DNA of 64,000 nt. It comes from an uncultured Cytophagales bacterium (lineage in GTDB: Bacteria > Bacteroidota > Bacteroidia > Cytophagales > Thermoflexibacteraceae). This document shows, one piece after another, positions 62,010-64,000 of this stretch. Both the position numbers and the translations under genes were made by a program. The stretch's first letter is position 1, and every line of letters starts with the position of its first letter. Where the stretch lies: the NCBI GenBank assembly GCA_938039675.1, contig CALHUI010000006.1, positions 82,099-146,098 on the forward strand, in the 5' to 3' direction. The notes beneath the pieces were generated by a model. It was not told the origin of the DNA and searched no databases. It saw nothing but the letters and a program-made list of their open reading frames with translations.

Positions 62010-62280
62010 TGGCTAAATTTAGGTTTTGATGATAGGGGGCTGTGTTTTTCTGTACTAACGGGTAACGGGCAAGCCGTTGGCCAAGCAAACCGACCTTCCG
62101 TGGATTTCAGACAGGGAAGAATCAGCAAACAAATGCACATCTGCCCGAAATGTGTGTACTGAAAAAGCTCACTGCGCGTTTCCTTTTGCCCGATTATGTA
62201 ATACGGAGAACCGGCACATATCAAAAAATGTTATCGGGTTTTGACACCGCAAAATTTTCTCACGTAAATTTTTCTTACAC

Positions 62281-63747
62281 ATGAAAAAGCAATTTCTGAC
62301 AGTTCTGACAGCCGTATTCTCACTGATAGCCTTTGGGGCTGTTGCACAAAACAGTGATGAAATCCTGCAAAAAATTTATCGCGAAGCGACGGATAACTCG
62401 CAGGCATACACCGCCTTAGACAAAGCCTGCAAAACGATTGGACATCGCCTCACAGGCAGCGGAAACGGCGCTAAAGCAGAAAAATATACGTATGATTTTT
62501 TGAAAAAGGCAGGCTTAAAAGATGTCCGCTACCAACCTTTTGAGGTGCAGTCGTGGTCGCGCAATACCGTTTCGCTGGGAATAGATGCGGTAGGCAATGA
62601 TGCCTTCCCTGCAATGCCTACGGCAACCTTGGCACATTCGCCCGCAGAGGCTAACGTAACCGCTCCTATTGTTGATTTGGGCAATGGATTGGCAGCAGAT
62701 TTTGAAGCTGTAACCATGAAAAATATCGAGGGGCGAATTGTATTGATGAATATAGGCCTCAACGATGTGCCTGCCGGAACAAAAAATCTGCATCGTTCGG
62801 AAAAAACGGCGCTCGCTATCGAGCATGGTGCTGTGGGTGTAATTATGATTAACAACGCTCCCGGCAAGATACTGCTCACAGGCACGGCTTCTGTTACAGG
62901 TAAAACCATTCCCATTCCTGCTGTCAGCATTACCAACGATGACGGCATCAAACTGCGCGAAGAACTGAAAACGCGCCCGTTGATGGCACGCATCAAAATG
63001 ACAAACAATATCGGCCTTATCAAGGCGCGCAACGTAATCGGTACAATTCCGGGCGGCGACCCTTCGGCAGGTAAAATTGTAATTGGCGGACATCTGGACT
63101 CTTGGGACTTGGCAACAGGCGCTGTGGACAATGGCATTGGTTCTTTTACCATTCTGGATATTGCCCGCACATTTGCTGCGCTGAACCTGAAGCCCAAAAG
63201 AACTATTGAGTTTGTAATGTTTATGGGCGAAGAACAGGGGCTTTTGGGCTCACGTCAATACGTAGAACAGGCAATTGCGGACGGCAGCATCAAAAACATA
63301 GACCTGATGATTAACGTAGATATGACTTCCAATCCTACGGGCTTTGCCGTACAGGGGCAACCACAGGCGGAGGCTTTTTTTAAAGCGATTGGCGAAAAAC
63401 TGAAAGCAATTGACAATAGTTTTACCAATACGTTCAGTTCGGCAGCGGGGCTGCATTCCGACCATCAGCCGTTTATGCTGCAAGGCGTGCCGGTAATGAA
63501 CTTTTCGGGTAGTTTGCCTGCAAGTGTGTTGAAGTGCTATCATGCCGACTGCGATAACATGGATTTGGTGGATGCGCAAGCATTAAAGCATACGGTGCGC
63601 ATGATGAGTATGGCACTTTACGAAATTGCCAATGCACCAGAACTGCCGTTGCAAAAAATGGACGATGAAACTATTAAAAACTTCCTGATTTCCAACGGAT
63701 TGAAAGAGCCGCTCGTAATCAGTGGCGACTGGCGCTGGGGCAAGTAA
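62281..63747 (+). CDS. Exported M28-family aminopeptidase-like zinc peptidase
   Basis: An exported metallopeptidase of 488 residues with a signal peptide (MKKQFLTVLTAVFSLIAFG, cleavage near VAQ). A PA-type inserted domain lies in the middle (EGRIVLMNIGL, VGVIMINNAPG). The M28 catalytic domain has zinc ligands in IVIGGHLDSWD, GAVDNGIG, FMGEEQGLLGS (general-base/zinc E-E), LMINVDMTS and KCYHADCDNMD. All five expected metal-binding motifs are present. It probably acts in the periplasm or outside the cell as an aminopeptidase or carboxypeptidase; the specificity is unknown. No terminator with a T-run is visible. Confidence 0.92.
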   Translation: MKKQFLTVLTAVFSLIAFGAVAQNSDEILQKIYREATDNSQAYTALDKACKTIGHRLTGSGNGAKAEKYTYDFLKKAGLKDVRYQPFEVQSWSRNTVSLGIDAVGNDAFPAMPTATLAHSPAEANVTAPIVDLGNGLAADFEAVTMKNIEGRIVLMNIGLNDVPAGTKNLHRSEKTALAIEHGAVGVIMINNAPGKILLTGTASVTGKTIPIPAVSITNDDGIKLREELKTRPLMARIKMTNNIGLIKARNVIGTIPGGDPSAGKIVIGGHLDSWDLATGAVDNGIGSFTILDIARTFAALNLKPKRTIEFVMFMGEEQGLLGSRQYVEQAIADGSIKNIDLMINVDMTSNPTGFAVQGQPQAEAFFKAIGEKLKAIDNSFTNTFSSAAGLHSDHQPFMLQGVPVMNFSGSLPASVLKCYHADCDNMDLVDAQALKHTVRMMSMALYEIANAPELPLQKMDDETIKNFLISNGLKEPLVISGDWRWGK

Positions 63748-64000
63748 ATGCCTCAAGTCCTATCTGAAGTAACTTACCAATGGGTGGCCCTTGACAAGAT
63801 TATTTTTAGTAATGTCAAGGGCAACCTATTGATAAATTAGACTTTTTGGAATTTAAAATACTGAAAATCAATTGCTTGAAAATTTTAATTTGTAATTAGT
63901 ACAAGCCTGCGGTTCATTGGAAATTTTCTAATATCTGCTCTTTTTGCTTCCCTCTGCTTCTGGTCTGATTTACCAAAAAATGCTTACAACCTGCTATAAT
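63748..64000. other. Terminal gene-free region with a perfect hairpin
   Basis: A perfect 10-base palindrome GCCCTTGACA (63787-63796) / TGTCAAGGGC (63813-63822) follows the peptidase gene. It has no run of T after it, so it is not a classical terminator. The remaining 180 bases are AT-rich with no supported gene before the window ends. Confidence 0.4.

Noticed and set aside
1..64000. CRISPR arrays, tRNA or rRNA genes, and complete insertion sequences.
   Set aside because: No regularly spaced repeats, cloverleaf sequences, rRNA segments or transposase frames were found.

Overview
The window looks like chromosomal DNA of a member of the Bacteroidota, most likely a Cytophagales-type bacterium. 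The evidence is the repeated -7 promoter motif TAnnTTTG upstream of genes with little visible Shine-Dalgarno sequence, a TonB-dependent receptor with a carboxypeptidase-like N-terminal domain, a PorE-like OmpA protein, a DAHP synthase/chorismate mutase fusion, an N-acyl-ornithine carbamoyltransferase and a CruF-type carotenoid gene. The order-level placement is inference. I see no rRNA, tRNA, CRISPR array, complete insertion sequence or prophage.

Layout. 1-4.5 kb: the 5' end of xylose isomerase, then about 4 kb of decayed DNA containing an unrecognised broken gene and a large sensor kinase pseudogene with several frameshifts and stops. 4.8-6.5 kb: two unknown genes. 6.8-13.1 kb: tRNA and housekeeping genes (queA, a saccharopine-dehydrogenase-like gene, a SpoU methyltransferase, a Nudix hydrolase, alaS). 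13.3-24.6 kb: sufD-sufC, a PorE-like OmpA protein, lon, a PpiD-like foldase, DAHP synthase/chorismate mutase and a secreted unknown. 24.6-30.9 kb: a sulfide-oxidation cluster. It holds an ArsR-family regulator, a persulfide dioxygenase-rhodanese fusion of CstB architecture, a type II sulfide:quinone reductase resembling the mitochondrial enzyme, a DUF6132 membrane protein, two broken genes, and a Tat-exported 5'-nucleotidase/SoxB-like enzyme. 31-37.6 kb: dnaE and an AddB-like nuclease. 37.7-48 kb: a TonB receptor, a kinase fragment, a methyltransferase, an exported Gfo/Idh/MocA oxidoreductase, an AlkB-type hydroxylase, a tandem universal stress protein split by an amber codon, and the large subunit of methylmalonyl-CoA mutase. 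48.3-56 kb: GT2, a DUF368 transporter, a small CxxC membrane protein, N-acyl-ornithine carbamoyltransferase, a C4 zinc-ribbon coiled-coil protein, protoporphyrinogen oxidase, a GAF sensor without output domain and a nucleotidase. 56-63.7 kb: cruF, a PAS/GAF histidine kinase and trpS in one tight run, then gamma-carbonic anhydrase, an omega-amidase-like hydrolase, rsmG and an exported M28 peptidase.

The most coherent system is the sulfide cluster. Sulfide would be oxidised at the membrane by the quinone reductase, and the resulting persulfide by the dioxygenase-rhodanese fusion. The ArsR-type repressor probably senses persulfide. A similar AT-rich motif lies at the regulator promoter, at the quinone reductase promoter and at a decayed DUF2490 gene. 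The unusual part is the exported SoxB-like metallophosphoesterase at the end of the cluster, whose metal-site motifs differ from the usual ones. Other points worth checking are genes whose start codon lies exactly four bases after a TTTG promoter box (probably leaderless mRNAs), a dispersed hairpin repeat found twice, and several broken genes.
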